Shown: positions 16,425 through 23,347 of the stretch, piece after piece
How positions within the stretch are numbered: the stretch's first letter is position 1
Layout: every line of letters starts with the position of its first letter
From: Enterospora canceri
Lineage: Eukaryota > Microsporidia > Enterocytozoonidae
NCBI GenBank assembly: GCA_002087915.1
Contig: LWDP01000031.1
Location: 1-23,347, forward strand
Length of the DNA stretch: 23,347 nucleotides
Reading direction: 5' to 3'
Made by a program: the position numbers and the translations under genes
Notes under the pieces: generated by a model
What the model saw: only the letters and a program-made list of their open reading frames with translations
Told to the model about the DNA's origin: nothing
The model's database searches: none

Positions 16425-18272
16425 ATGGGATACGGCAGTTACATTCGTAACAACGAAGTGCACGAGTGGTCTGATTTCTACGTCAAATACGCCCGAATGA
16501 GCAGACACATTGGAAAGAGCAGCTTCCGACGACTGATTGGCCTTGAGATTGAGAAAGTGGACAAGTTCTACGGCCTTCTTGAAAGAAAGGCGGTTGATGA
16601 GAAGCAGAAAATACTGGGAGAAGTAGAAAGGGACATTTCGAGGGAGCTGTTTGAGGAGACTGACAAAATAGGGCGAAACGTGGTCTACGGTGGAATTGGA
16701 AGAGAGAGCTTGGTTGCGACCGATGAGTCCGAGAGAAACGAGGACGAGTTCGTCTCGAACACCGATTGGAAGTGCGAGACTGAGACTGAGACGAGGCAGC
16801 TGGGGGTGATGCGATTCATCACGATGCCAGGTGCATTCAGAAGGAGGAAGAAGGAGAAGCACATCACTGAGCTGCTTCACAGTCTCCTGAAAATAAAGAG
16901 CTACAGGGAGATAAACAACACTGGTCTCCACAAGTTGATAAAGAAGCACAAGAATAGCACGAAAGGAAGAGAAGACTGCAGTGAGATGCTCAAGAGGGCG
17001 CATTTCCACGTATCAAGGACGACTGAGCAGGTGAGGGCGGCAATAAAGAGCATTTACAAGGCGCTATTTGCGAAGAACAATCCGAAGCAGGCGAGACGCC
17101 TTTTCAAGCGCCTCAGACGCGGGCTGATCTCCAGCGACATCCTCTACGTGGTCGCCGGCTTCCTGAGCGGCGTGAACTCGGTGCTCGCGGCCCACCGCTT
17201 TCCAAACGGCCCCTTTTTCGCGGCCAACAACGTCTTCCTTGGCTTCATCCTCTTTGGCCTGTGCATGAAGTTCTTCAAGTTCTCGAAAATCAACTACAAA
17301 TTCATCTTCAACTTCGACTACTCGAGCACGATGAGCAACGGCCGCTACCTGCTGCTCGTGAGCGCGATGAACACGCTCTACGTCGCATTCAGCCACGCGG
17401 TTGGCGCGAGTCTGGGCCACCTCGCCTTCCTTGGCTTCTGCTTCATGTTTCTGACGATGCCCCTGAATATCTGCTTTGCCTCATCCAGGTACTACCTGCT
17501 TTCAGCCGTAGGACGAGCCATCTTCAAGCCACTCTCCACAATCAGGTTCAGACACTTCTACTTCGTCGACGTGATCCAGTCGTTCTCGTTCTCGATCACT
17601 CGTCTGATGACTGCCGCTGGCTGCTCAAACAGGGCCATTCAGGCCACCGTGGTCGGCGTATTTCCACTCGTTCGCATTCTCCAGTGCTTCAAGCGATTCT
17701 CTGGCTCGCGACTCGTCTTCCCCCACATCTTCAACGCCCTCAAGTACCTCATGGCCATCTACGTCCTTGTTCTGCGAACCATCCACGGCTACGCCGAGAA
17801 GAAGGCGGCAGAGTCGGTCGCAACCGCCTGCTTCATCCTCGTTGGCTCCCTCTACGCCTTCATTTGGGACGTATTCGTCGACTTCTCAATCGTGAGATCC
17901 AAGTTCATGTTTTCAAGGGTGTTTTACGCCTATTTCATCCTATTTGATTTCGTAGCACGCTTCTCGTGGATTGTGGAGTTCTTTGAGCTCGTTCACGAGG
18001 CAGACAGGCCGCAACTCGCCCTGCTCATTGTATTGGCTGAGATTGTGAGACGGTTCATTTGGACAGTGGTTCGTGTTGAGGTGGAGCACCTGAACAACTG
18101 TGACGAGTTGAGGGCGAATAAGGTGCTACAGCTGACATCAGGAGAACTGTTCTACAAGAGAGACCAGGAGCAGAAGAATAAGATCGATGATGAGTCATCG
18201 CAGCAGAGTACAGTCACACTCAATACAGAATCAACTTATGAGACAAGTTACGATACAGCAAACGAGGAATAG
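16425..18272 (+). CDS. SPX-EXS protein, SYG1/XPR1-type phosphate exporter
   Basis: A 615-aa protein with an N-terminal SPX domain and a C-terminal EXS domain. The SPX part starts with VHEWSDFYVKYARM (12-25) and ends with INNTGLHKLIKKHKN (163-177), whose lysines correspond to the inositol-pyrophosphate-binding cluster. The membrane part begins near 236. EXS marks are PLVRILQCFKRF (414-425), FPHIFNALKYLMAIY (432-446), LYAFIWDVFVDF (476-487) and VEVEHLNNCDELRANK (551-566). XPR1 exports phosphate under inositol-pyrophosphate control; yeast SYG1 is the fungal form. It is somewhat shorter than human XPR1 (696 aa). A GC-rich patch covers about codons 220-340. GCCC precedes the ATG. Confidence 0.92.
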   Translation: MGYGSYIRNNEVHEWSDFYVKYARMSRHIGKSSFRRLIGLEIEKVDKFYGLLERKAVDEKQKILGEVERDISRELFEETDKIGRNVVYGGIGRESLVATDESERNEDEFVSNTDWKCETETETRQLGVMRFITMPGAFRRRKKEKHITELLHSLLKIKSYREINNTGLHKLIKKHKNSTKGREDCSEMLKRAHFHVSRTTEQVRAAIKSIYKALFAKNNPKQARRLFKRLRRGLISSDILYVVAGFLSGVNSVLAAHRFPNGPFFAANNVFLGFILFGLCMKFFKFSKINYKFIFNFDYSSTMSNGRYLLLVSAMNTLYVAFSHAVGASLGHLAFLGFCFMFLTMPLNICFASSRYYLLSAVGRAIFKPLSTIRFRHFYFVDVIQSFSFSITRLMTAAGCSNRAIQATVVGVFPLVRILQCFKRFSGSRLVFPHIFNALKYLMAIYVLVLRTIHGYAEKKAAESVATACFILVGSLYAFIWDVFVDFSIVRSKFMFSRVFYAYFILFDFVARFSWIVEFFELVHEADRPQLALLIVLAEIVRRFIWTVVRVEVEHLNNCDELRANKVLQLTSGELFYKRDQEQKNKIDDESSQQSTVTLNTESTYETSYDTANEE

Positions 18273-18390
18273 TAATAGAGCAAATAGTATAGTGAGTATA
18301 ATAGTATAGTAATAGAGTAGTAGTAATAATAATATGGTGATAATAATATAGTAGTGATAATATTATGGTATTACTAATAACACTACCACT
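18273..18390. repeat. Low-complexity TA(G)/TAA-rich intergenic microsatellite
   Basis: The whole spacer between the convergent EXS and PheRS beta stops is built of short degenerate units such as AATAGT, AGTAAT and AATAAT. Neither strand encodes a plausible protein; the minus-strand open frame through it is an artefact of the repeat. Confidence 0.75.
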
Positions 18391-18391
18391 T

Positions 18392-20068
18392 TCATACCTC
18401 CCTTTCAATTAGTGAGTATACCAATTCTAAATCTATTTCAAATGCACTCATTGGATATGGCACCTTAAACTGTCTGTTTACAGCTGGATTCACAACTCCA
18501 ACGTATCCAACGTGTCTCCCATTCAGGTGGATCCGTGCAGCCTGACTTGGAATAAAGCACGTCTTCATTCGACCATCATCAAATACCCAGTTTGTTTCAA
18601 CCTCACCAGAAATGGAACTGAATTTCAGGGCACCAGGAATCTTCTTGAAAAGGAGACTGATTGTCCCAATCATCTCCTCCAACTTCGAACTCCTTCCGGC
18701 GTAGATGCCAGCGAGCATCCTCCTGTTCAGGGGCTTCTCGCCCACGACCACCACGTCACTGCTTTCAAAGAGTCGCAGGGGCAGTCTCGCACTCAGGTTC
18801 GATCCCACGCTTTTGACTATTCCTGGAAGCAGACTCGTCCTCACTCCCTCGTATTCCCGTGATTTGGCCCTGCTTACGACCACCATCCTCTGGTTACAGA
18901 CATTCTCCTTCCTGCTCAGAAGTGTCAGGGTCATCACCTCGTTGTAGCCGACCATGGCCATCTCCTCCCTCATTTTGTCACTGAACTTGTTTAGTGGCTC
19001 CTCTCTTCCAATCGAGTAGAAGTTGTTTGGATTCGCCCTCGATACGTTGTTGAATCCGTAGCAAACAAGCAGGTCCTCAATCACGTCGCACTTCCCAATC
19101 ACGTCCATCCTGTTATGCATCGGCCACACCCTGATGCTCCTGCCACTCCTCTCGTACCGGTACTGCATCGACCTAAGGAACTCCTCCACCCTCTCAGGTG
19201 ACAACTCTAATCCAGTTTTCACCCTGATTTCATCAAAGGTGAACGACCAGGACACCTTCTCAAGAACAGGCGTAACAATTTTGGTTTCACCCTTCTGAAT
19301 TTCAACACGCTCAATTCTACCAGTTCCCTTGAAGTTCACCAGAAGCAGAATTAGCACCTGGTTGACCCTGTTGAAGTTGGTTCCAGTCACCTCAATGAAG
19401 ATGTCCCTAGTGGATCTACCTATTTTCGAGTAGTCGCTGTTGATAATTGGTGGAACTGATAGGACATTTCCATCAGACTCAAACACAACTGCCCTGTTTG
19501 GGTCAGTCAGAATTCCAAAATACTTTTGAAGGTGTTCTCCAGTCTCATTCACCAGTTCTGTCCCATTTACGACCCTGGTTCCATTCAGTGGCTTGAAGCT
19601 GATTTCACTCATTCTTCTACTGCTGTACTCGACTACGCCCCTGATTCGACTCAGGTCGTGGGTTCCAATTGCTACGGCAACTCTTCCCCTTCCTATCGTA
19701 GAATGAAGCTTCTCTTGGTAGCCTATGAAACTGTCGTAGTCCAGGTTGACCCCTCTTAGTATTCCACAGGCAATATGCTTCCTTTCATGAGTCTCATTTT
19801 GTACTACCCTTATTTCACTACTGGTTTCGTACTCTTCTTCCTGCCTAAACTCATTTCCCAGGTACATTCCAATTGCCCTATTGAGACCCTCTTTGCAGAG
19901 TAGGTCGTACCTGTTTGCAGCAATGTCAAGTTTGTACTCCTTCTCGCCATTAACATCCACAATGTCATCCAACTCAATTCCAAAGTCAAAGAGAATCCGT
20001 TCTGCCTCCTCATCCGAACACTTTCCAACTGCAGTGAAATCACTCTTCTTTATTTGTAGACCTGGCAT
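18392..20068 (-). CDS. FRS1: Phenylalanyl-tRNA synthetase beta subunit, cytosolic
   Basis: A 558-aa beta subunit of the alpha2-beta2 PheRS. From the ATG at 20068 it begins MPGLQIKKSDF, as in other eukaryotic beta subunits, and CCC lies 5 nt before; an in-frame ATG 12 codons upstream (20104) is therefore likely not used. Marks are ILFDFGIELDDI (25-36), LDIAANRYDLLCKEGLNRAI (47-66), VPPIINSDYSKIG (205-217) and the B5 segment with RMDVIGKCDVIEDLLVCYGF (320-339). The C-terminal half is the catalytic-like core that supports the alpha subunit and editing (B3/B4). Size is close to yeast (595 aa). It is convergent with the EXS gene and tandem behind the CSL4-like gene. Confidence 0.95.
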   Translation of the reverse strand: MPGLQIKKSDFTAVGKCSDEEAERILFDFGIELDDIVDVNGEKEYKLDIAANRYDLLCKEGLNRAIGMYLGNEFRQEEEYETSSEIRVVQNETHERKHIACGILRGVNLDYDSFIGYQEKLHSTIGRGRVAVAIGTHDLSRIRGVVEYSSRRMSEISFKPLNGTRVVNGTELVNETGEHLQKYFGILTDPNRAVVFESDGNVLSVPPIINSDYSKIGRSTRDIFIEVTGTNFNRVNQVLILLLVNFKGTGRIERVEIQKGETKIVTPVLEKVSWSFTFDEIRVKTGLELSPERVEEFLRSMQYRYERSGRSIRVWPMHNRMDVIGKCDVIEDLLVCYGFNNVSRANPNNFYSIGREEPLNKFSDKMREEMAMVGYNEVMTLTLLSRKENVCNQRMVVVSRAKSREYEGVRTSLLPGIVKSVGSNLSARLPLRLFESSDVVVVGEKPLNRRMLAGIYAGRSSKLEEMIGTISLLFKKIPGALKFSSISGEVETNWVFDDGRMKTCFIPSQAARIHLNGRHVGYVGVVNPAVNRQFKVPYPMSAFEIDLELVYSLIEREV

Positions 20069-20133
20069 AAATGGGATAAAAATAGACAAATTGATTTGAT
20101 CCATTTACTGGAAGTGATTCTGATTGATGTCAG

Positions 20134-20370
20134 TCAGACCATATTGACCACTATTCCACTGTCACAGTACCCTATCACAACACAATCAACCACATCATCA
20201 TTTTTGCATGTCAACTGTTCATCAACTCCAACTGGCTTCAGAATCCCCCTGAATTCTATTGGTGTTGATTTGCCCTCTGATTCTGTTATTATACAGGTTG
20301 CCTGGTGCATAGACTGCCTAACTACCCTTGCTTTTACGTGCTTCGAAATTGTGGGCAAGTTCTTGAACAT
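20134..20370 (-). CDS. CSL4: Minimal S1-domain protein, probable exosome subunit CSL4
   Basis: A 78-aa protein from the ATG at 20370, which follows GGGG on the coding strand. It is one small beta-rich domain: VKARVVRQSMHQATCII (12-28), then IEFRGILKPVGVDE (38-51), then DDVVDCVVIGYCDSGIVV (58-75). The order 'RV.R....QA...I', '.FRGI(I/L)..(D/G)V', '(D)DVV.C.VI' follows the S1 domain of Csl4, the cap subunit of the RNA exosome that helps feed RNA to the ring. The N-terminal lobe and C-terminal zinc-ribbon-like part of full Csl4 (about 200-290 aa) are missing. Another S1 or OB-fold protein is the alternative. It lies in a 345-bp space before PheRS beta, with 44 bp between its ATG and that of the divergent DHHC gene B. 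Confidence 0.55.
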   Translation of the reverse strand: MFKNLPTISKHVKARVVRQSMHQATCIITESEGKSTPIEFRGILKPVGVDEQLTCKNDDVVDCVVIGYCDSGIVVNMV

Positions 20371-20414
20371 CTGCCCCAGCTGCAAATTGTTACAAATTAT
20401 TCCAATCCCCCTTT
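20371..20414. promoter_or_regulatory. 44-bp bidirectional intergene CSL4-like/DHHC B
   Basis: It contains CCCC at 20374-20377 (GGGG on the coding strand of the CSL4-like gene) and CCCCC at 20407-20411 just before the DHHC ATG at 20415. Both genes must be initiated from within or around this gap. Confidence 0.5.
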
Positions 20415-21275
20415 ATGGTTTCAAATAGCAAAATAGCCCAAACCATCATTATAACAATCAAAATACTCTCATACGCCTTCCTTGTCTACGTATACGTAGG
20501 AAGTTGGCCAAAACTGCTTATATTAGGGCTGTTTATGCTTCTGAATGGAATGGCCCTGTCATTTACGTCCTTCAAGGATCCAGGCTACGTGAAACCAAGC
20601 AGATTCGCCAATTTTGAGCTGAGTGAAGTGGTGCTGAATGACGGACTGGTCATTCGAATCAACGTCCACAACGAGTTACGAGAGGTTGTGGACTGTAACT
20701 CGTCCATGAGCAGAGCCGAATTGGATCACCGTGGAAACTGGTATTTTGTAGGCGACCTCTTTGATGACGTTGATGAATTGGATAAGTTGAAAATGATGCC
20801 TGGTAAAAAGAGTCATGAAATTGTTTGGTATCAGAAATACTGCGATGACTGCAACCTGTTTCGTGCTCCAGGTGTCTCGCACTGCTGGGACTGTGGCCAC
20901 TGCGTACTGGATAAGGATCACCACTGTCCATCCTTAGACAACTGTATTGGTCGGAACAATCTTAGGCCATTCATGGTATTCATTCTCAGTGATCTTGTTT
21001 TGAATACGCTGATTGCCATTAAAATGCAACTGATGCTCTTTGGATCATCTCCAATGAATATCACCAGTTTCAAATCAATATTGGGCCACGTATCGTCAAA
21101 ATGCATCTTTCTGGTGCCACTTGGTGATCTGATTTTGGTTTGTAAGTTCTACTACATCAGTGCAATTGATCTACGGGCACGTGATTGGCACCTGAAGACC
21201 AGAATGGGAAGACTGAACATTCTTGAGTGGCCAAAGCGACTGCTGACCTTTCGAACTCCGATTTATTCGATCTGA
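20415..21275 (+). CDS. DHHC-type protein S-palmitoyltransferase B
   Basis: A 286-aa protein with two N-terminal hydrophobic segments (about 9-29 and 33-51), a DPG motif (55-57), a long cytosolic loop, the cysteine-rich domain (YCDDCNLFRAPGVSHC..CGHC, 142-163), DHHC at 168-171 followed by PSLDNCIGRNN, and further hydrophobic segments at about 184-206 and 228-248. The arrangement is a standard palmitoyltransferase, nearer to the Erf2/Pfa group than enzyme A near 6.8 kb. It acylates cysteines of cytosolic or membrane proteins through the DHHC cysteine (C171). The substrates cannot be told. CCCCC lies 3 nt before the ATG. Confidence 0.92.
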   Translation: MVSNSKIAQTIIITIKILSYAFLVYVYVGSWPKLLILGLFMLLNGMALSFTSFKDPGYVKPSRFANFELSEVVLNDGLVIRINVHNELREVVDCNSSMSRAELDHRGNWYFVGDLFDDVDELDKLKMMPGKKSHEIVWYQKYCDDCNLFRAPGVSHCWDCGHCVLDKDHHCPSLDNCIGRNNLRPFMVFILSDLVLNTLIAIKMQLMLFGSSPMNITSFKSILGHVSSKCIFLVPLGDLILVCKFYYISAIDLRARDWHLKTRMGRLNILEWPKRLLTFRTPIYSI

Positions 21276-21333
21276 TTTGTTAAAGAATATTTTGTTACTT
21301 GTACCTGATTAGGTAGATAGTGGCTACCACCTT

Positions 21334-21633
21334 TCATACTATAAATGTAACTGGTCCATCATTGGTGAATTCAATAGAACAATCTTCTGGATCATTCACT
21401 ACCAGAATCATCTCATCATCAACTGTTATTTCACTACTGGTGTAATTCAATAAAACAGTCTTGATATTTTTGTCCTTTGCTCCCTTAGTCCAATTCTCAT
21501 AGAATTGCACTGACGTGTAGTCTACGGCCGTCTGATTGTGCAAATGAACCAGAATGCACCTAGACAGCTCTATCTCATTGCACTTGAACTGCTCAACAGA
21601 TTGAAGAATATTCTTGTTGTCTCCCATTGTCAT
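21334..21633 (-). CDS. 99-aa orphan protein
   Basis: A small acidic protein (MTMGDNKNIL... to ...GPVTFIV) with no family I recognise. It has no signal peptide or membrane segment. The last 40 residues look beta-rich (KTVLLNYTSSEITV, EMILVVND, CSIEFTNDGPVTFIV). The frame stays open upstream, but the only nearby ATGs are at 21633 and 21627. The former follows CCCC on the coding strand (GGGG at 21639-21642), which fixes the start and makes it likely to be real. It is tandem with the SAC gene (71 bp gap) and convergent with DHHC B (58 bp gap). Confidence 0.6.
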   Translation of the reverse strand: MTMGDNKNILQSVEQFKCNEIELSRCILVHLHNQTAVDYTSVQFYENWTKGAKDKNIKTVLLNYTSSEITVDDEMILVVNDPEDCSIEFTNDGPVTFIV

Positions 21634-21704
21634 AACTAGGGGTAAATTTAGTTTATGGCAGTAAAGCAACCTGCATCTGTCTCTTTTACTCTCATGGCCA
21701 CACT

Positions 21705-23234
21705 TCACTTCCCATTTCCACCCTTCAATAGCAGGTCTATCACTCTTTGCTTCTCCCCATCATTGAACTTGTTGTTTATCATTCTATTTGCTGATATCAT
21801 TATGTCATTGACTCTGCTTAAGAGTGATCTCTTTTTCTCCTTGCTGAAGTCACTCTTCAGTGCCTGTGATCCAGTGTACAGCTGTGCCAATGCATTTCCG
21901 TTATTCTTCCACATACTTTTTACAATATTGAATTTGTAGGGGTTGTGATAGTTGAATATCAGAAACTGACACAAATTCGTTCTATCGAGGCAGTCGAGAC
22001 AGTTCACCCTGTAAACCCTGTTCTGGTCGATTTGTGGGGTGTTTGAGAAGCATTCGCTCTCCTCAAGGAGGCTGTAACTTGCAAGGGTCTCTGTTTCAAA
22101 GGCGCTGATTTCAGATTCGGCCGAGGTCTCCTCGTCGAGGATGCAGCCGTTGTCATCTGCGCCAATGCGGTGTATCTTATCGTAGAGCAGTCTCTTCATG
22201 TTCTCGTAGTCGTTTATGTGCGCATTCAGGTGGAAATTGATGTATTTTATTTTCTGTTTACAGCATTTCTCCCTGTACATTTGTGATAAAATGGCCTCGT
22301 ATTTTGAGTGGCCCAATAAGTCGATGACCACGACATCCTCGTTCTTCTGCTTCATTTGATCCATGTGCTTCCTGAATGCACCACTGTTCTCCTTCTCTGT
22401 TCCCTCAAACCAGATCTTAGACGGCTTCAGTGGATCAGTCTGTGCCCAGAAAAGTGGAACTGATCCCCTGAAAATGGTGAAATTGATTTCGGGTTCGTCA
22501 TTTTTTGACTGATTTGAGTTGCACCTGAAACTCGTTTTCACGAAGAATGCGGCATTTCCATCTTCGTCAACTCCCCTGCATAGCATCCTTGGTCCTATCT
22601 TGTTAGTTGATACAAATGACCGTATTTCAAATGTGTAGTGAATGCTACCATTTCTGTATGTTTGATATTCGTAGTATCCACTGAATAAATTCAGTAGGCT
22701 AAAACTGTCTGAGTCTGAGAATATCGCATAGTTCTGCTCATTCTTCTCGAATTCAGTCTCCTGCTCCTCTTTGTCCTCCACAAAGAGGCTGTGTGACACT
22801 CGTTTCCTCCTTCCTTGTTTCCTGGTTCTCTTATTGAAATTTCTTCTCAAAATGCTATTCCACTGGTAGCATTCCTTTATTTCTGCACCTGTACAATAAA
22901 ATGGGTGAGATTCAATCAAATTGATCACACTTTCCACTTCTTCACTTCCACCATCACCAACAATCTGCAGTGCCCTTACTCTACGAATGCTGTACACCAC
23001 TGATCCATCTATTTTACCCAATACGTCTCCATCTTGTACAAATAGAAGATGCTCATTTATTCCACTGTTTTGTTCTGTTCTGAATATTCCCAATACGCCC
23101 ACCAGGTCGTACGTCTTCACCACTTCTGTCTCAGGAATCCTGGTATTGGCAGCTGGCATCAGTGTAACAGGTCCCCTGTTTGTGTCATACTGTATCTTCC
23201 TGGATGATTTGTAGAAATACAAACTTTTTAGCAT
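21705..23234 (-). CDS. SAC1: SAC-domain phosphoinositide phosphatase
   Basis: A 509-aa phosphatase. The P-loop motif RVNCLDCLDRTN (409-420) holds the catalytic Cys (C412) of the CX5R(T) signature. Other SAC marks are IGPRMLCRGVDEDGNAAFFV (213-232), IFRGSVPLFWAQ (254-265) and MWKNNGNALAQLYTGSQALK (441-460). SAC proteins dephosphorylate PI4P and related lipids at ER/Golgi contacts (Sac1) or PI(3,5)P2 (Fig4). It ends about 45 residues after the domain with no C-terminal membrane helices, whereas yeast Sac1 has two, so it would be soluble or peripherally bound. An acidic insert interrupts the domain near 150-175. The ATG at 23234 is directly preceded by CCC. Confidence 0.9.
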   Translation of the reverse strand: MLKSLYFYKSSRKIQYDTNRGPVTLMPAANTRIPETEVVKTYDLVGVLGIFRTEQNSGINEHLLFVQDGDVLGKIDGSVVYSIRRVRALQIVGDGGSEEVESVINLIESHPFYCTGAEIKECYQWNSILRRNFNKRTRKQGRRKRVSHSLFVEDKEEQETEFEKNEQNYAIFSDSDSFSLLNLFSGYYEYQTYRNGSIHYTFEIRSFVSTNKIGPRMLCRGVDEDGNAAFFVKTSFRCNSNQSKNDEPEINFTIFRGSVPLFWAQTDPLKPSKIWFEGTEKENSGAFRKHMDQMKQKNEDVVVIDLLGHSKYEAILSQMYREKCCKQKIKYINFHLNAHINDYENMKRLLYDKIHRIGADDNGCILDEETSAESEISAFETETLASYSLLEESECFSNTPQIDQNRVYRVNCLDCLDRTNLCQFLIFNYHNPYKFNIVKSMWKNNGNALAQLYTGSQALKSDFSKEKKRSLLSRVNDIMISANRMINNKFNDGEKQRVIDLLLKGGNGK

Positions 23235-23275
23235 GGGCAAAATGAATATGGGCCATTTCCTATTTCTTTACTTTT

Positions 23276-23347
23276 ACCAGTCTAACTACCTACTATAACA
23301 ACTTACCAGTCTAACTACCTACTGTAACAACGTACCAGTCTAACTAC
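23276..23347. repeat. 29-bp tandem repeat, about 2.5 copies, cut by the window end
   Basis: Units start at 23276, 23305 and 23334 (period 29), each opening with ACCAGTCTAACTAC. The first two copies differ at two positions (CTATAACAACTT against CTGTAACAACGT). The third copy is truncated by the window edge, so the array may continue. It lies upstream of the SAC gene's start, 41 bp from its ATG. Confidence 0.85.

Noticed and set aside
17064..17947. Long open frames on other strands inside the EXS gene
   Set aside because: They arise from the GC-rich codon use of the real gene (few stops) and are rich in Arg, His and Ala without any domain.
18220..18408. Minus-strand frame of Tyr, His, Ile and Thr repeats
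   Set aside because: It is a translation of the microsatellite between the EXS and PheRS beta genes.
20096..20428. Plus-strand open frame opposite the CSL4-like gene
   Set aside because: It has no ATG at its beginning and no domain; the minus strand has both an ATG with GGGG and an S1-like pattern.
6817..21275. A dedicated lipid-modification cluster (two DHHC enzymes, BET2, SAC1)
   Set aside because: The genes are kilobases apart, on both strands and mixed with unrelated functions; co-location is most likely due to gene density.
1..23347. CRISPR array, operon-type defence system, rRNA or mitochondrial genes
   Set aside because: None of the regular repeat-spacer structure, defence proteins, rRNA motifs or organelle genes was seen; the gene set is eukaryotic housekeeping.

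Overview
The window looks like nuclear DNA of a microsporidian, or a very close relative with the same kind of compacted genome. From about 4.85 kb onward it carries 19 protein genes and one tRNA in 18.4 kb, close to one gene per kilobase. No introns are apparent, intergenic gaps are 1-140 bp in most places, and proteins are of normal or slightly reduced length compared with yeast. Most start codons follow within about 15 nt of a CCC or GGG triplet, often with an AAATTT run just upstream; this is the start-proximal signal described for microsporidian genes. I cannot name the species.

Layout. Positions 1-4856 are an AT-rich desert (by eye 20-25% G+C) with no convincing gene. It holds a 299-bp block present twice around a single N (almost certainly an unmerged contig overlap), several inverted repeats, and a small island near 1.49-1.80 kb with a TATA-like box and a 46-codon ORF. 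At about 4.8 kb the composition switches abruptly to about 40-48% G+C.

Gene-dense part, left to right: RNA polymerase III subunit RPC11 (+), an RRM-like-fold orphan (+), a single-pass membrane orphan (-), a possible Utp12-domain protein (-), DHHC palmitoyltransferase A (+), ribosome-assembly factor RRS1 (-), V-ATPase subunit d/VMA6 (-), tRNA-Ser(UGA) (+), an amino-acid transporter of the AVT/AAAP family (+), lysyl-tRNA synthetase (+), aminopeptidase P (-), Rab geranylgeranyltransferase beta BET2 (-), pseudouridine synthase PUS1 (+), a 57-aa orphan (-), an SPX-EXS phosphate exporter of the SYG1/XPR1 family (+), PheRS beta (-), a minimal CSL4-like exosome S1 protein (-), DHHC palmitoyltransferase B (+), a 99-aa orphan (-) and a SAC-domain phosphoinositide phosphatase (-). 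The window ends inside a 29-bp tandem repeat.

The genes do not form one pathway. They are housekeeping functions: translation and RNA processing (KRS1, FRS1, PUS1, tRNA-Ser, RRS1, CSL4-like, Utp12-like, RPC11), membrane traffic and lipid modification (BET2, two DHHC enzymes, SAC1), and transport (V-ATPase, AVT, XPR1). The most interesting aspects are the extreme compaction (two genes with only 9 bp between divergent start codons, 1 bp between convergent stop codons), four or five orphan or minimal proteins, and the unexplained structures in the AT-rich desert. I did not find a clear new multi-gene system.
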